NCBI GenBank assembly: GCA_947259195.1 | Contig: CAMYLC010000054.1 | Location: 1-64,000, forward strand | Source of the DNA: Thermoanaerobaculia bacterium | Lineage (GTDB): Bacteria; Acidobacteriota; Thermoanaerobaculia; Multivoradales; JAHEKO01 | Reading direction: 5' to 3' | Length of the DNA stretch: 64,000 nt | In this document: positions 56,065-64,000 of the stretch, piece by piece | How the letters are laid out: the number at the start of each line of letters is the position of its first letter | Numbering within the stretch: the first letter of the stretch is position 1 | Program-made: the position numbers and the translations under genes | Notes under the pieces: model-generated | Database searches by the model: none | The model's input: the letters and a program-made list of their open reading frames with translations, nothing else | Told to the model about the DNA's origin: nothing

Positions 56065-57840
56065 CTACGGCAGCCGTTTCTTCAGGCTCCCCATCCAGTA
56101 GTCCAACTCTGGCAGGTCGGCCAGACGAGACGTCGAAAGATACAGTCCGACGTAGACAATCAGGGCGATGATCGCCTTGAGCAGCACGGGTAGCGGTTTC
56201 ATCAGCATCAGCATCAGGACCACAGGCACGACGGCAGCCGTGGCCGTTGCCAACATCCTGACAGCCGACCGGACCGGTAGTCGAATGCCGAACTGCTGTC
56301 GGTCCAACGCTACCAACAACCTCCTCAGCTCGAACAGGGCGCCCACTGAAGCTCCAATGGCCAACCCCACCGCACCCATGAAGAGCTCACGCCCTCCGGC
56401 CGCAGGACCAGCTACTCGACTGACGGGCACGCGGTCGAGCCAGACCATCGAAACCCCGCCCACAAGGGCCGAAAGGACTACCCGCTCAACCGCCACGCGA
56501 GCCGGCGTCTTGGTCTGTCCAAGCGCGTAGAAAACATTGTTGAGAAGCCGGGACGTGCTGCTGGCAAGCAGGCCCAGACTGTAGGCTGCCAATACCAGGT
56601 ACACCAGCCAATTGTCCTGAATGCCGAAGCTCCCTCGGCGAAAGAGCCCGCCGACGAAATAGAAACCCAGAAAGAAGTAGCCGACTACCGTCGGAACGGT
56701 GAGAAAGGCCATCTGCCGGATCGAGGCGTCGAGCCGCCGGCTCAGGCCGGCCTGCTCCGCCGGCGCAGTTCGCAGGGACAACTCGGGCAGCTCGGCCGCT
56801 GCGACCGAGACACCAAACAGAGAAATGGGCAGCAGATACAGCATCTGGGCCCATCCCAGAGCGGCGATCGCGCCGGGAACCAGAAACGAAGCCAGCACCA
56901 GATCGAGATACCCCGACAACTGAACGGCACCTCGGCCCGCAGCCAGGGGGCCAAAGGCTCCCAGAGCTTTGGTGACGCCTTCGACTCGCGTCGAGAAGAC
57001 AAGTCGAAAGCCTCTCAGGAGTCGAAAAACGAGCGGTAGCTGCACTGCAAGCTGGAGCACTCCCCCGACCAGGGCGCCAACGCAGGCAGCGATGAGCAAC
57101 CGACTCCGAAAGGCGGTCTCCTGTAGGGCACCCTCGGCTGGACTCCCCCACACCTGCCAGCCGGCATAGGCCGCCAGCCAAAGGGCCAGGATGATCGAGA
57201 TATTCCACAGAACGGGCGCGAAATAGGCCAGGAAGAACCTGCGGTGGCTATTGAGAACACCCAGGGTCCAGGCCGACAAGACGAGGACGGCCGTCATCGG
57301 AAAGACGATCCGCACCGCCGTCACGGCCAGAGAATAGCGATCCACCTCGGCCAAACCCTTCGCCACCCGTGCCGCATCCCCCAGATAGCCGGGAGCGAGG
57401 ATTGCTACGATGGGCTCAGCGAAGACGACTCCCAGCAGAGCCACCGTCGATGCAACGGCCATCAAAAGGCCCAGAATCGCACCGGCGAATCTCCCGGCCG
57501 CCTCCTCCTTGCCGGCACCGACCAGCCGTGAGTAGATCGGAATGAACGAGGCGGAGAGAGTTTGTTCGCCAAGCAGGTTCTGCAGCAGGTTCGGCCCGCG
57601 CAAGGCGATTCGAAAGACATCGGCGTGGGGCCCGGCGCCAAAGAAGAAGGCCAACACCGATTCGCGGAGAAAGCCGAAGGCTCGGCTCGACAGAATCCCG
57701 AGAGCCACCCGGCTCGCATCACCTGAAGCACTCTTCGGCGCCGCGCGAGAAGCACCGACGCGACTTCCGTCCGGCAAGGAGCTCTCGTCGGCCAGGTCTT
57801 CTCCTTCGAGTCTGGAGTCGGGTTCGGGCTCGTCGCTCAT
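56065..57840 (-). CDS. murJ: lipid II flippase MurJ
   Basis: 591 residues from the ATG at 57840, which has AGGA 7 bases upstream. An acidic N-terminal extension of about 45 residues precedes the MOP-superfamily body of about 14 helices; RAFGFLRESVLAFFFG and NLLQNLLGEQTLSASFIPIYSRL are the MurJ N-terminal hallmarks. It flips lipid II to the periplasm for wall synthesis. The extension is not typical. Confidence 0.94.
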   Translation of the reverse strand: MSDEPEPDSRLEGEDLADESSLPDGSRVGASRAAPKSASGDASRVALGILSSRAFGFLRESVLAFFFGAGPHADVFRIALRGPNLLQNLLGEQTLSASFIPIYSRLVGAGKEEAAGRFAGAILGLLMAVASTVALLGVVFAEPIVAILAPGYLGDAARVAKGLAEVDRYSLAVTAVRIVFPMTAVLVLSAWTLGVLNSHRRFFLAYFAPVLWNISIILALWLAAYAGWQVWGSPAEGALQETAFRSRLLIAACVGALVGGVLQLAVQLPLVFRLLRGFRLVFSTRVEGVTKALGAFGPLAAGRGAVQLSGYLDLVLASFLVPGAIAALGWAQMLYLLPISLFGVSVAAAELPELSLRTAPAEQAGLSRRLDASIRQMAFLTVPTVVGYFFLGFYFVGGLFRRGSFGIQDNWLVYLVLAAYSLGLLASSTSRLLNNVFYALGQTKTPARVAVERVVLSALVGGVSMVWLDRVPVSRVAGPAAGGRELFMGAVGLAIGASVGALFELRRLLVALDRQQFGIRLPVRSAVRMLATATAAVVPVVLMLMLMKPLPVLLKAIIALIVYVGLYLSTSRLADLPELDYWMGSLKKRLP

Positions 57841-58009
57841 GTCGTCTTCCTGTCCAGCTGATTCTATGTTCCCGCCCACGGCCGACAAGTGACCGACACG
57901 ACTTGTGTCCCCAAAGACCTGAGATGTGTTAGATAATTCATCTGGTACGCGGCTGTCTTCGACCGCTGACGCCACCATATCCCAGAGACTCGAGCAAAGT
58001 CCTTCCAAG

Positions 58010-58507
58010 ATGCCTATCTACGAGTTCTACTGCAGCCACTGTCACACACTGTTCAATTTCTACGTCGCGACCATCGACACGCAGACCAGCCCGGCCTGTC
58101 CGCGCTGCGATAGGCCGGAGCTGGAGAGGCGCCCAGCACGGTTTGCGATGCTGAAGCACCATGGCGAGGAGGAGCCCGACCCATTCGGCGACCTCGACGA
58201 CGAACGCCTGGCCGGGGTCATGAGCTCGATGATGGAAGAGATGGGTCAGATCGGAGGCGACGAGGATCCCCGCAAGGTGGCAAGTCTGTTCCGTCGATTC
58301 AGTGAGTCTGCTGGCCTCGAGCCGGGGCCCCGCATGGAAGAGATGATGGCGAGAATGGAGGCTGGCGAGGATCTCGATCAGCTGGAGGAAGAGTTGGAGG
58401 GCGAGCTCGAAGGAGACGACTCGCTCGAGGAGTTCTTCCGCTTCCGCAAGACCAGCCGCTACGCCGCCCGCCGCCCGAGAGTCGACGACACTCTCTACTT
58501 CCTGTGA
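58010..58507 (+). CDS. FmdB-type zinc ribbon protein
   Basis: 165 residues from ATG 58010. An N-terminal FmdB zinc ribbon (MPIYEFYCSHCHTLFNF, then CPRCDRPELER) has two Cys pairs. The rest is acidic and helical, with Met/Glu-rich repeats (about 60-150). FmdB proteins are putative regulators. It is divergent from murJ; 170 bp lie between, with GATAAT at 57932-57937 but no good -35. Confidence 0.85.
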   Translation: MPIYEFYCSHCHTLFNFYVATIDTQTSPACPRCDRPELERRPARFAMLKHHGEEEPDPFGDLDDERLAGVMSSMMEEMGQIGGDEDPRKVASLFRRFSESAGLEPGPRMEEMMARMEAGEDLDQLEEELEGELEGDDSLEEFFRFRKTSRYAARRPRVDDTLYFL

Positions 58508-58556
58508 CTCTCCATGCAAGAGCGCCGACCGCTGCGCCTGGTATCCTTCGCGGATC

Positions 58557-59408
58557 ATGGAAGAGCAACTGCAGGCCCTGGGGGCGGCGCTCGACGATCT
58601 CGGATCCGGCTCGCTAGCGGTCGTCACCGGAGCCGGGATCAGCCAGGCCAGCGGCATTCCGACGTTTCGAGGCACCGACCCGGAGGCGATCTGGCGACAG
58701 AGCGACCTGTCTCTGGCGACCTTCGACTACTTTTGCCGCGACCCGGTCGGTCAATGGCAGTGGTACCTCCACCGGTTCGAGGCTGTGGCCGCGGCAAAGC
58801 CCAACCCAGCACACTTCGCGTTGGTCGATCTGGAGACCTGGCACACACAACGGAGTGGTTCCTTCTGCCTCGTGACGCAGAACATCGACACCCTCCACGA
58901 GGCCGCCGGCAGCTCCAGGATGATCAAGATCCATGGCACCTCCGACCGAGTCAGGTGCTCCAGGGTCGGTTGCCGATTCGGCTCTCCCAGAGGCTCCCTG
59001 GCCGCGACCGACGTTCGATTCGGGGACTTCGTCGCCAGTCCCTGCAAACAGAACCTGCCGACGTGCCCCGAGTGCTCTTCGATACTTCGAGCCCACGTCC
59101 TGTTCTTCGACGAATACTACGGAGAGCATCAGGATTACAAGTTCTCCGAGGCCGAAGAGGTAGCTCAGACCGCCGATTTGATGCTCTTCATCGGTACCTC
59201 GTTCTCTGTCGGAATCACCGACATCTTCCTTCGTGCAGGTATCCTCAATCGAATTCCGATCTTCTCCATCGACCCGGGGGGAAATCGCTCGTCTCCATGG
59301 CCCGATCTGCAGATCCTGCCATCACCGGCTGAGGAGCTACTCCCCGAAGTTTGTCGTCGCCTCCATGCCCACAGCGAATCGACCGCAACGGCCGATCCGA
59401 GCCATTGA
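58557..59408 (+). CDS. Sir2 family NAD-dependent protein deacetylase
   Basis: 283 residues. NAD site TGAGIS (24-29) and IPTFRG; TQNID and the catalytic His in MIKIHG; a zinc site with two Cys pairs (VRCSRVGC, then CPEC). The C-terminal Rossmann part has MLFIGTSFSVGI. It removes acyl groups from lysine and consumes NAD. It overlaps the next gene by 4 bp (TTGA). TATCCT ends 9 bases before the ATG and there is no Shine-Dalgarno. Confidence 0.94.
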   Translation: MEEQLQALGAALDDLGSGSLAVVTGAGISQASGIPTFRGTDPEAIWRQSDLSLATFDYFCRDPVGQWQWYLHRFEAVAAAKPNPAHFALVDLETWHTQRSGSFCLVTQNIDTLHEAAGSSRMIKIHGTSDRVRCSRVGCRFGSPRGSLAATDVRFGDFVASPCKQNLPTCPECSSILRAHVLFFDEYYGEHQDYKFSEAEEVAQTADLMLFIGTSFSVGITDIFLRAGILNRIPIFSIDPGGNRSSPWPDLQILPSPAEELLPEVCRRLHAHSESTATADPSH

Positions 59409-60994
59409 TCTTCGAAGGCCGCCAACCGCAACCCGATACTCAGAGACCACGCTCCTTGACCTCTCAGAAGACCTCACTGTCGCACCGTTTGTCCAATGGA
59501 CTCTGGCCAGAGCTCGCCGAGCGCCTGGCCGCTGCGTTGCCGAAGTATGGAGAGCCGCCACCGGAACGCCAGATTTTCGTCAACCGGACGCTCAGAATGG
59601 AGAGCATCCAATTCGTCGGATTCGACCTCGATTGGACGCTGGCCGACTATCGGCGGCTTCCTCTCGAGAAGCTCACCTTCGAGTTGGCTGTTGACCGGCT
59701 GATCGAGGAGAACAACTATCCCGAGGCGATTCGAAACTGCAGCTTCAGGCCCGATTTTCCCCGCCGCGGACTCCTCATCGACAAGGAGTCGGGAACCGTG
59801 CTGCGCATGAGCCGCCACCGCTTCGTCAACCTGGCCTACCAGGGTAGACAGCGTCTCGACCGCCATCAACTCAAGCAGCTCTATCGCTACGAACCGGTGC
59901 AACCGGCGAGCGACCGCTTCTACCACGTCGACAGTCTCTTCGAGCTTCCCGAAGCCAACCTCTACGCCGAGCTCATCGAGCTCACCAAGGATCAACACGA
60001 GACTCGTCTGCCTACGCCGCGCAAGATCTTCGACGATCTGCGGCAAGCGATCGATTGGGTGCACGCACACGGCTCGCTCAAGCAGCGAGTGGTGGCTGAC
60101 CTGCCCCGGTATCTGCACCGCGATCCGGACCTGGGTCTGGCCCTGGCGCGCCTGGCACTTGGCGGGCGCCGGCTGTTCCTGCTGACCAATTCAGACTGGG
60201 CCTACGCCGAAGCGATCTCGTCCTACCTGCTCGACGACCTTCTGCCTGGCGTAGACAGCTGGCAGGAGTTCTTCGATCTGGTCGTCGTAGAAGCAGGAAA
60301 GCCTGAGTTCTTCAGCCGCAGGCAACCGTTCAGACAGCTCGCGAACGGAGGGGAGGTCGTCGCCGAGGTCGATACCCCCGAGTGGCTCGGCACCTACCAG
60401 GGCGGCTGCTTGGAAGGCCTGATGGGGCTGATCGGCGGCCCCGGAGAGAGCGTCCTCTACGTCGGTGACCACATCTACGGCGACATTGTTTCCTCGAAGC
60501 TCGAATCCACCTGGAGGACGACTCTGATCGTTCGCGAGTTGGAAGAGGAAATCCGCCAGCGCGCAGACCTCGCAGCACGCCTCGATGAGGGCATTGCACT
60601 GCGACATCGTCTGGCACAACTGGGTCACCAGATGGATCACCTTCGTGATCTCCTCGCTGTTACCGAGGGCTCTTTACGCCCTCCCAAGGCCGGTACCGAC
60701 TCGCCCGGGCAGATCAACGACCGTCTGCAGTCGGTCACTGCTGAGCATCGGCAGCTATTGGGCCGTGAAGCCCGCTGGTCGGGAAAGCTCGATACCAGCT
60801 TCAATCCATACTGGGGACCTTTCTTCAAACAAGGCACCAGCAAGACTCGCTTCGCCAGTCAACTGGAGACCTACGCCTGCCTGTACACTTCGCGAGTGAG
60901 CAACTTCGCCTACTACGGCAGCAACCGCTACTTTCGAGTCCCCTGGGATCCGATGATGCATGAGCTGGACCTGGGACCCGAGGCCGAGATCTAG
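59405..60994 (+). CDS. HAD-superfamily IMP/GMP-type 5'-nucleotidase
   Basis: 529 residues from a TTG that overlaps the sirtuin stop; a TTG at 59351 is an alternative. The catalytic DxDxT is FDLDWTLADYR; motif III LVVVEAGKPEFF and the final HAD Asp in YVGDHIYGDIVSSK complete the site. The family resembles cytosolic 5'-nucleotidase II (cN-II), which acts on IMP and GMP and, in some reports, on NMN. C-terminal region (about 400-529) is helical. Coupling to Sir2 is discussed under findings. Confidence 0.9.
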   Translation: MIFEGRQPQPDTQRPRSLTSQKTSLSHRLSNGLWPELAERLAAALPKYGEPPPERQIFVNRTLRMESIQFVGFDLDWTLADYRRLPLEKLTFELAVDRLIEENNYPEAIRNCSFRPDFPRRGLLIDKESGTVLRMSRHRFVNLAYQGRQRLDRHQLKQLYRYEPVQPASDRFYHVDSLFELPEANLYAELIELTKDQHETRLPTPRKIFDDLRQAIDWVHAHGSLKQRVVADLPRYLHRDPDLGLALARLALGGRRLFLLTNSDWAYAEAISSYLLDDLLPGVDSWQEFFDLVVVEAGKPEFFSRRQPFRQLANGGEVVAEVDTPEWLGTYQGGCLEGLMGLIGGPGESVLYVGDHIYGDIVSSKLESTWRTTLIVRELEEEIRQRADLAARLDEGIALRHRLAQLGHQMDHLRDLLAVTEGSLRPPKAGTDSPGQINDRLQSVTAEHRQLLGREARWSGKLDTSFNPYWGPFFKQGTSKTRFASQLETYACLYTSRVSNFAYYGSNRYFRVPWDPMMHELDLGPEAEI

Positions 60995-61009
60995 AACTGG
61001 GGGACAACC

Positions 61010-61831
61010 GTGAAGAGCCTGAAGGGCAAGACGCTTTTCATCACCGGCGCAAGCCGAGGAATCGGCAAGGCGATCGCCATGCGAGCAGCCACTGACGGGG
61101 CCAACATCGCGGTGGTGTCGAAGACGGTAGAGCCGCATCCACAGCTCCCTGGGACCATTCACACGGCGGCGGCTGAAATCGAGGCGGCGGGGGGCAAGGC
61201 CCTGGCCATTCAGACGGACATTCGCTCCGAGACCCAAGTCGAAGCCGCGGTCGACCAGACGGTGAGAACCTTCGGCGGAATCGACATCCTGGTCAACAAT
61301 GCCAGCGCCATCTTCCTCAGAGGCACACTCGAGACCCCGATGAAGCGCTTCGATCTCATGTGGGAGGTCAACGCGCGGGGAACCTTCCTCTGTTCCCAGA
61401 AGTGTCTGCCCCATCTTGGCCGGGCCGCCAATCCCCACATTCTGGTCTTGTCCCCGCCGCTGGACATGCAGGCTCGCTGGTTCGAGCAGCACTGCGCCTA
61501 CACGATGTCCAAGTTCGGCATGAGCATGTGCGTCCTGGGGCTGGCGGCAGAATTCGAGGACCAGGGCGTCGCGGTCAACGCTCTGTGGCCCAAGACGGTG
61601 ATCGACACTGCTGCATTGCGTATGCTCGAGGGAGTCATACCCCGAGAGGGGACACGACATCCGGAGATCGTCGCCGACGCCGCTCATGAGATCTTGACGC
61701 AGGTTAGCCGGAAATGCAGTGGCAACTTCTTTGTTGACGAAGATGTCTTGCGCGCAGCTGGAGTCAGCGACTTCGAAGCCTATCGCGTCGATCCCGACCA
61801 GCCTCTCCTGGCCGATCTCTTCATCGCGTAG
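61010..61831 (+). CDS. short-chain dehydrogenase (HSDL2-like)
   Basis: 273 residues from GTG with GGGGGA upstream. Cofactor site TGASRGIGKAIA, NNAS, and the YTMSKFG active site (Tyr-x-x-x-Lys). The SDR branch resembles hydroxysteroid dehydrogenase-like 2 but has no SCP2 tail. Substrate unknown. The following HD gene starts 58 bp later. Confidence 0.9.
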   Translation: MKSLKGKTLFITGASRGIGKAIAMRAATDGANIAVVSKTVEPHPQLPGTIHTAAAEIEAAGGKALAIQTDIRSETQVEAAVDQTVRTFGGIDILVNNASAIFLRGTLETPMKRFDLMWEVNARGTFLCSQKCLPHLGRAANPHILVLSPPLDMQARWFEQHCAYTMSKFGMSMCVLGLAAEFEDQGVAVNALWPKTVIDTAALRMLEGVIPREGTRHPEIVADAAHEILTQVSRKCSGNFFVDEDVLRAAGVSDFEAYRVDPDQPLLADLFIA

Positions 61832-61889
61832 GATGCTCCACAGCCTGGGGTCTCAAAACCTCTACACTTGCCTGGAAGGAGGGTCTGGC

Positions 61890-62510
61890 ATGACTTCGTC
61901 TTTCGATCGCGAATCCGCATGGCACCTGGTCGAATCGAATGTCCAAGCGACCGGTCTTCGACGCCACATGCTGGCGGTAGAGGCCGCCATGCGCTGGTAC
62001 GCCACCCGTCTCGAAGAGGACCCCGACCAGTGGGGCCTCGCGGGACTGCTGCATGACTTCGACTGGGAGATCCACCCTACCCTAGAAGACCATCCTGCCA
62101 GGGGCATCCCCATCCTGAGAGAGGCCGGCTGTCCAGAAGAGGTACTTCAGGCGATTGCGTCGCACAATACGGCTGGAACCGGCGTCGAACGACAGCACCG
62201 CATGGACTTTGCACTCTTGGCCTGCGACGAGATTACCGGCCTGATCATCGCCGCAGCGCTGATTCGGCCCAGCAAGGACTTGCGGGAGGTCAAACTCAAG
62301 TCGGTCAAGAAGCGGTGGAAAGAAAGAAGCTTCGCCGCAGGTGTCGATCGTGAAGAGGTCGACCTGGCAACCAGCGACTTCAGTCGAGTTTGCTTCAACG
62401 GCGAGCTTGAGCTGTGGCAGCACGCCGGTAACGTTCTCGCAGCCATGCAGGGCGCTGCTGCTGCACTCGAGTTGGACGGCCGTCTGGCCAGTCCACCTGA
62501 CCCTAGTTGA
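61890..62510 (+). CDS. HD domain protein (HDIG-type hydrolase)
   Basis: 206 residues with AGGAGG before the ATG at 61890. HD motif in AGLLHDFDWE; upstream His in RRHMLAVEAAM, downstream H in ASHNTAG. The HDIG-type metal phosphohydrolase fold is likely; substrate unknown. Its 3' end overlaps the convergent gene by 8 bp. Confidence 0.88.
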   Translation: MTSSFDRESAWHLVESNVQATGLRRHMLAVEAAMRWYATRLEEDPDQWGLAGLLHDFDWEIHPTLEDHPARGIPILREAGCPEEVLQAIASHNTAGTGVERQHRMDFALLACDEITGLIIAAALIRPSKDLREVKLKSVKKRWKERSFAAGVDREEVDLATSDFSRVCFNGELELWQHAGNVLAAMQGAAAALELDGRLASPPDPS

Positions 62511-63288
62511 TCGCGCCGTCTGAACCGGCGACCTTGATATTCCGGAGCTCGACCGTGGAGACCTTCTCCATGGTAGCTACGAATTCGGGACTGATCATCT
62601 CAACAGTGAGCCCGTCGCCAGCGGCACCCCAGTTCTCCTGATCGAAGAAGAGCAGGCCGCCGATCCGACGGAAGTTGTAGAGTTTCCTGAACCTGAGGCC
62701 TCCGGGCGAACCCACAAAGCTGTAGGCGAACTGTTCGAGGCGAGCCGTTGCCGGATCGAACCAGTAGAGGAACTCGTCCCCGGCATCGGTGCTCGTTCCA
62801 GGTACGAAGGTCACTTTCACTTTCTGCAAATCGCGCCCTGACCACTTCTCGGGACCGAGATCCTCTTTCAGCACGCTGTCGTCGTTGAGGCGGTACGGCA
62901 GGAAACAGAAGTACACCCGCGCCATCGCCCAGTCACGAAGAGCCGCATCGCTTTCAGGCGAAACAGACATCTCCCTATCGTCTTGCCAATGCAGGACGCG
63001 ATCGTTGCCGACCAACGCCTCGCGAACACCTCCACGGTAGGGTCCCCTGACGCGGTACTCGTAGCGTCCCGCCTGGACGGCCGCCGAGACCTCATAGCAG
63101 CCAGGCTTCGAGCACACTTCGAGGCTGGTCCGATTGTCAAGATAGCGGTCGCCCCCATGGTATTCGATGGCGCGATCGACAACGTCGAGTCGCGCGCTCC
63201 CGACCTGCGCAGACTCGGCGAGCTCCCACCCCTGCAACACGCTCGCGAACACGCACAGACCTGCCACGACTAGCCCTTTTCCGCTCAT
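62503..63288 (-). CDS. secreted DUF6503-like protein
   Basis: 261 residues. A signal peptide (about 1-27) is followed by RAIEYHGGDRYLDNRTSLEV, and later FLYWFDPATARLEQFAY and GLRFRKLYNFRRIGGLLFFDQENWG. This pattern resembles DUF6503 proteins, lipoprotein-sorting-like beta proteins of Bacteroidota and others; the assignment is moderate. It has four Cys that could form disulfides. Confidence 0.7.
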   Translation of the reverse strand: MSGKGLVVAGLCVFASVLQGWELAESAQVGSARLDVVDRAIEYHGGDRYLDNRTSLEVCSKPGCYEVSAAVQAGRYEYRVRGPYRGGVREALVGNDRVLHWQDDREMSVSPESDAALRDWAMARVYFCFLPYRLNDDSVLKEDLGPEKWSGRDLQKVKVTFVPGTSTDAGDEFLYWFDPATARLEQFAYSFVGSPGGLRFRKLYNFRRIGGLLFFDQENWGAAGDGLTVEMISPEFVATMEKVSTVELRNIKVAGSDGAIN

Positions 63289-63304
63289 CTGAGGATGCTA
63301 CACC

Positions 63305-63333
63305 ATGACCTGCTGGCGTCCCTGTCGTAGACT
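63305..63333 (+). promoter_or_regulatory. candidate promoter of the acyl-CoA synthetase-type gene
   Basis: ATGACC (63305-63310), 17 bp, TAGACT (63328-63333): 4/6 at both sites with ideal spacing, about 20 bases before the ATG at 63354. Confidence 0.4.
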
Positions 63334-63353
63334 TGCCGACAGCGAGGTGAGAA

Positions 63354-64000
63354 ATGTCCGATTTCGTCTGGCACCCAGCTCCTGAGCTCGTCGCGCAGGC
63401 CAACGTGACCCACCTGATGCGAAGTCACGGGATCTCGGATGTCGAAACTCTGATGCAGCGATCGATCGATGAGCAGGAGTGGTTCTGGGGAGCCATCGTC
63501 GACGATCTTGGGATCGAGTTCGAGACCCCGTTCACTGCCGTCCGAGACACTTCGAAGGGCATCCCCTGGACCGAATGGTACGTCGGCGGAAAGTTGAACC
63601 TGACCCAGAACTGCCTATCGCGAGCCTCGAGCAATGCAGACGGGGACCGGGCCTGCCTGGTAGCCGAACACGAGGACGGTACCCTACGGAGCTATTCGTA
63701 TCGCCAATTCACAGAGCTGGTGAACAGGTGTGCCGCCTCCTTGCGGGCACTCGGGATCACCAAGGGCGACCGGGTCGGCGCCTATATGCCGATGACCGCC
63801 GAAGTCGCCATCCAGATGTTCGCCACCATCCAGATCGGTGCCATCTTCATTCCGATCTTCAGTGGCTTTGCACCTGCCGCTGTCGCCGAGCGGCTCAACG
63901 ACGCGGGAGCTCGGATTCTGTTCACCGCCGCAGGCTCGGCGCGGCGCGGCAAGCCCTTGCTCATCAAGCCACAAGCTGACGAGGCGGTGGCCGCGGTGCC
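63354..64000 (+). CDS. AMP-forming acyl-CoA synthetase (acetyl-CoA synthetase-like), partial
   Basis: The first 215 residues, cut by the window edge. The ATG at 63354 is preceded by GAGGTGAG. The N-terminal ACAS-type segment WYVGGKLNLTQNCLSR, then SYRQFTELVNRCAASLRALGI and KGDRVGAYMPMTAEVAIQMFATIQIGAIFIPIFSGF, fits the ANL adenylating family. The P-loop and the acid-specificity pocket lie beyond the window, so the substrate cannot be judged. The gene order with an SDR suggests lipid or short-chain acid metabolism. Confidence 0.92.
   Translation, partial: MSDFVWHPAPELVAQANVTHLMRSHGISDVETLMQRSIDEQEWFWGAIVDDLGIEFETPFTAVRDTSKGIPWTEWYVGGKLNLTQNCLSRASSNADGDRACLVAEHEDGTLRSYSYRQFTELVNRCAASLRALGITKGDRVGAYMPMTAEVAIQMFATIQIGAIFIPIFSGFAPAAVAERLNDAGARILFTAAGSARRGKPLLIKPQADEAVAAV

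Overview
The window is about 64 kb of a GC-rich, gene-dense, Gram-negative chromosome. It looks like core genome: no insertion sequence, prophage, plasmid function, CRISPR array or rRNA operon was seen. The cell envelope is diderm, with a LolB-like lipoprotein, an M48 lipoprotein, MurJ and PBP1A. Leucine dehydrogenase, SpoVG, a membrane pyrophosphatase, a DUF4388/DnaJ-like/TPR protein, a stand-alone GspE N-terminal (MshEN) protein and the mixed Firmicute/proteobacterial gene order suggest Acidobacteriota, perhaps near Thermoanaerobaculia. That placement is inference; no 16S gene is present.

Region by region. 1-4.7 kb (minus): rpsA, an HU/IHF-type protein, a HIT protein, a truncated membrane protein, and queG. 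rpsA has a clear promoter and a leader of three successive perfect hairpins. 4.9-6 kb (plus): leucine dehydrogenase. 6-9.9 kb (minus): trpS-scpA-scpB-rluB-cmk, every junction a 4-bp start/stop overlap. 10-16.9 kb (minus): a small membrane protein, a GT4 glycosyltransferase, recG, a cyclic-nucleotide-binding/FHA protein, RNase P RNA with a perfect 12-bp P1 helix, and the DUF4388/TPR protein. 17-20.8 kb (minus): uvrB-uvrC. 21.5-23.9 kb (plus): PBP1A. 24-35.3 kb (minus): a long conserved block TPR - lolB-like - ispE - spoVG - tRNA-Gln - prs - rplY - pth - hppA - rpsF - rpsR - rplI - methyltransferase. 35.3-38 kb (plus): MshEN-GAF-like protein, a second HU and a site-2-protease-like protein, with two good sigma70-type promoters. 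38-49 kb: dtd, ssb, mutS, tsaB, a DUF465 protein, psd, a degenerate aspartate-semialdehyde-dehydrogenase-like protein, ferritin, trxB, an M48 protease and a MATE transporter. 49.4-55.6 kb (minus): a cluster of DUF4126, YjbQ, a split 5-oxoprolinase-like enzyme and an NRAMP-fold transporter without the canonical metal ligands. 55.6-64 kb: rpiB, murJ, an FmdB-type zinc ribbon, a sirtuin overlapping an IMP/GMP-type 5'-nucleotidase, an SDR, an HD protein, a secreted DUF6503-like protein, and the start of an acyl-CoA-synthetase-type ligase.

The most unusual points are: (1) the three-hairpin rpsA leader; (2) an rpsF leader whose outer stem covers the Shine-Dalgarno; (3) the oxoprolinase/NRAMP-like operon, in which the transporter lacks the Asp, Asn and Met metal ligands; (4) a set of genes (mutS, uvrB, PBP1A, sir2) with a -10-like box 7-9 nt before the start codon and no Shine-Dalgarno, suggesting leaderless mRNAs; (5) an MshEN-GAF-like protein that may bind c-di-GMP; and (6) a pseudo-ASADH beside psd. 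No wholly new multi-gene defence or biosynthetic system could be supported.
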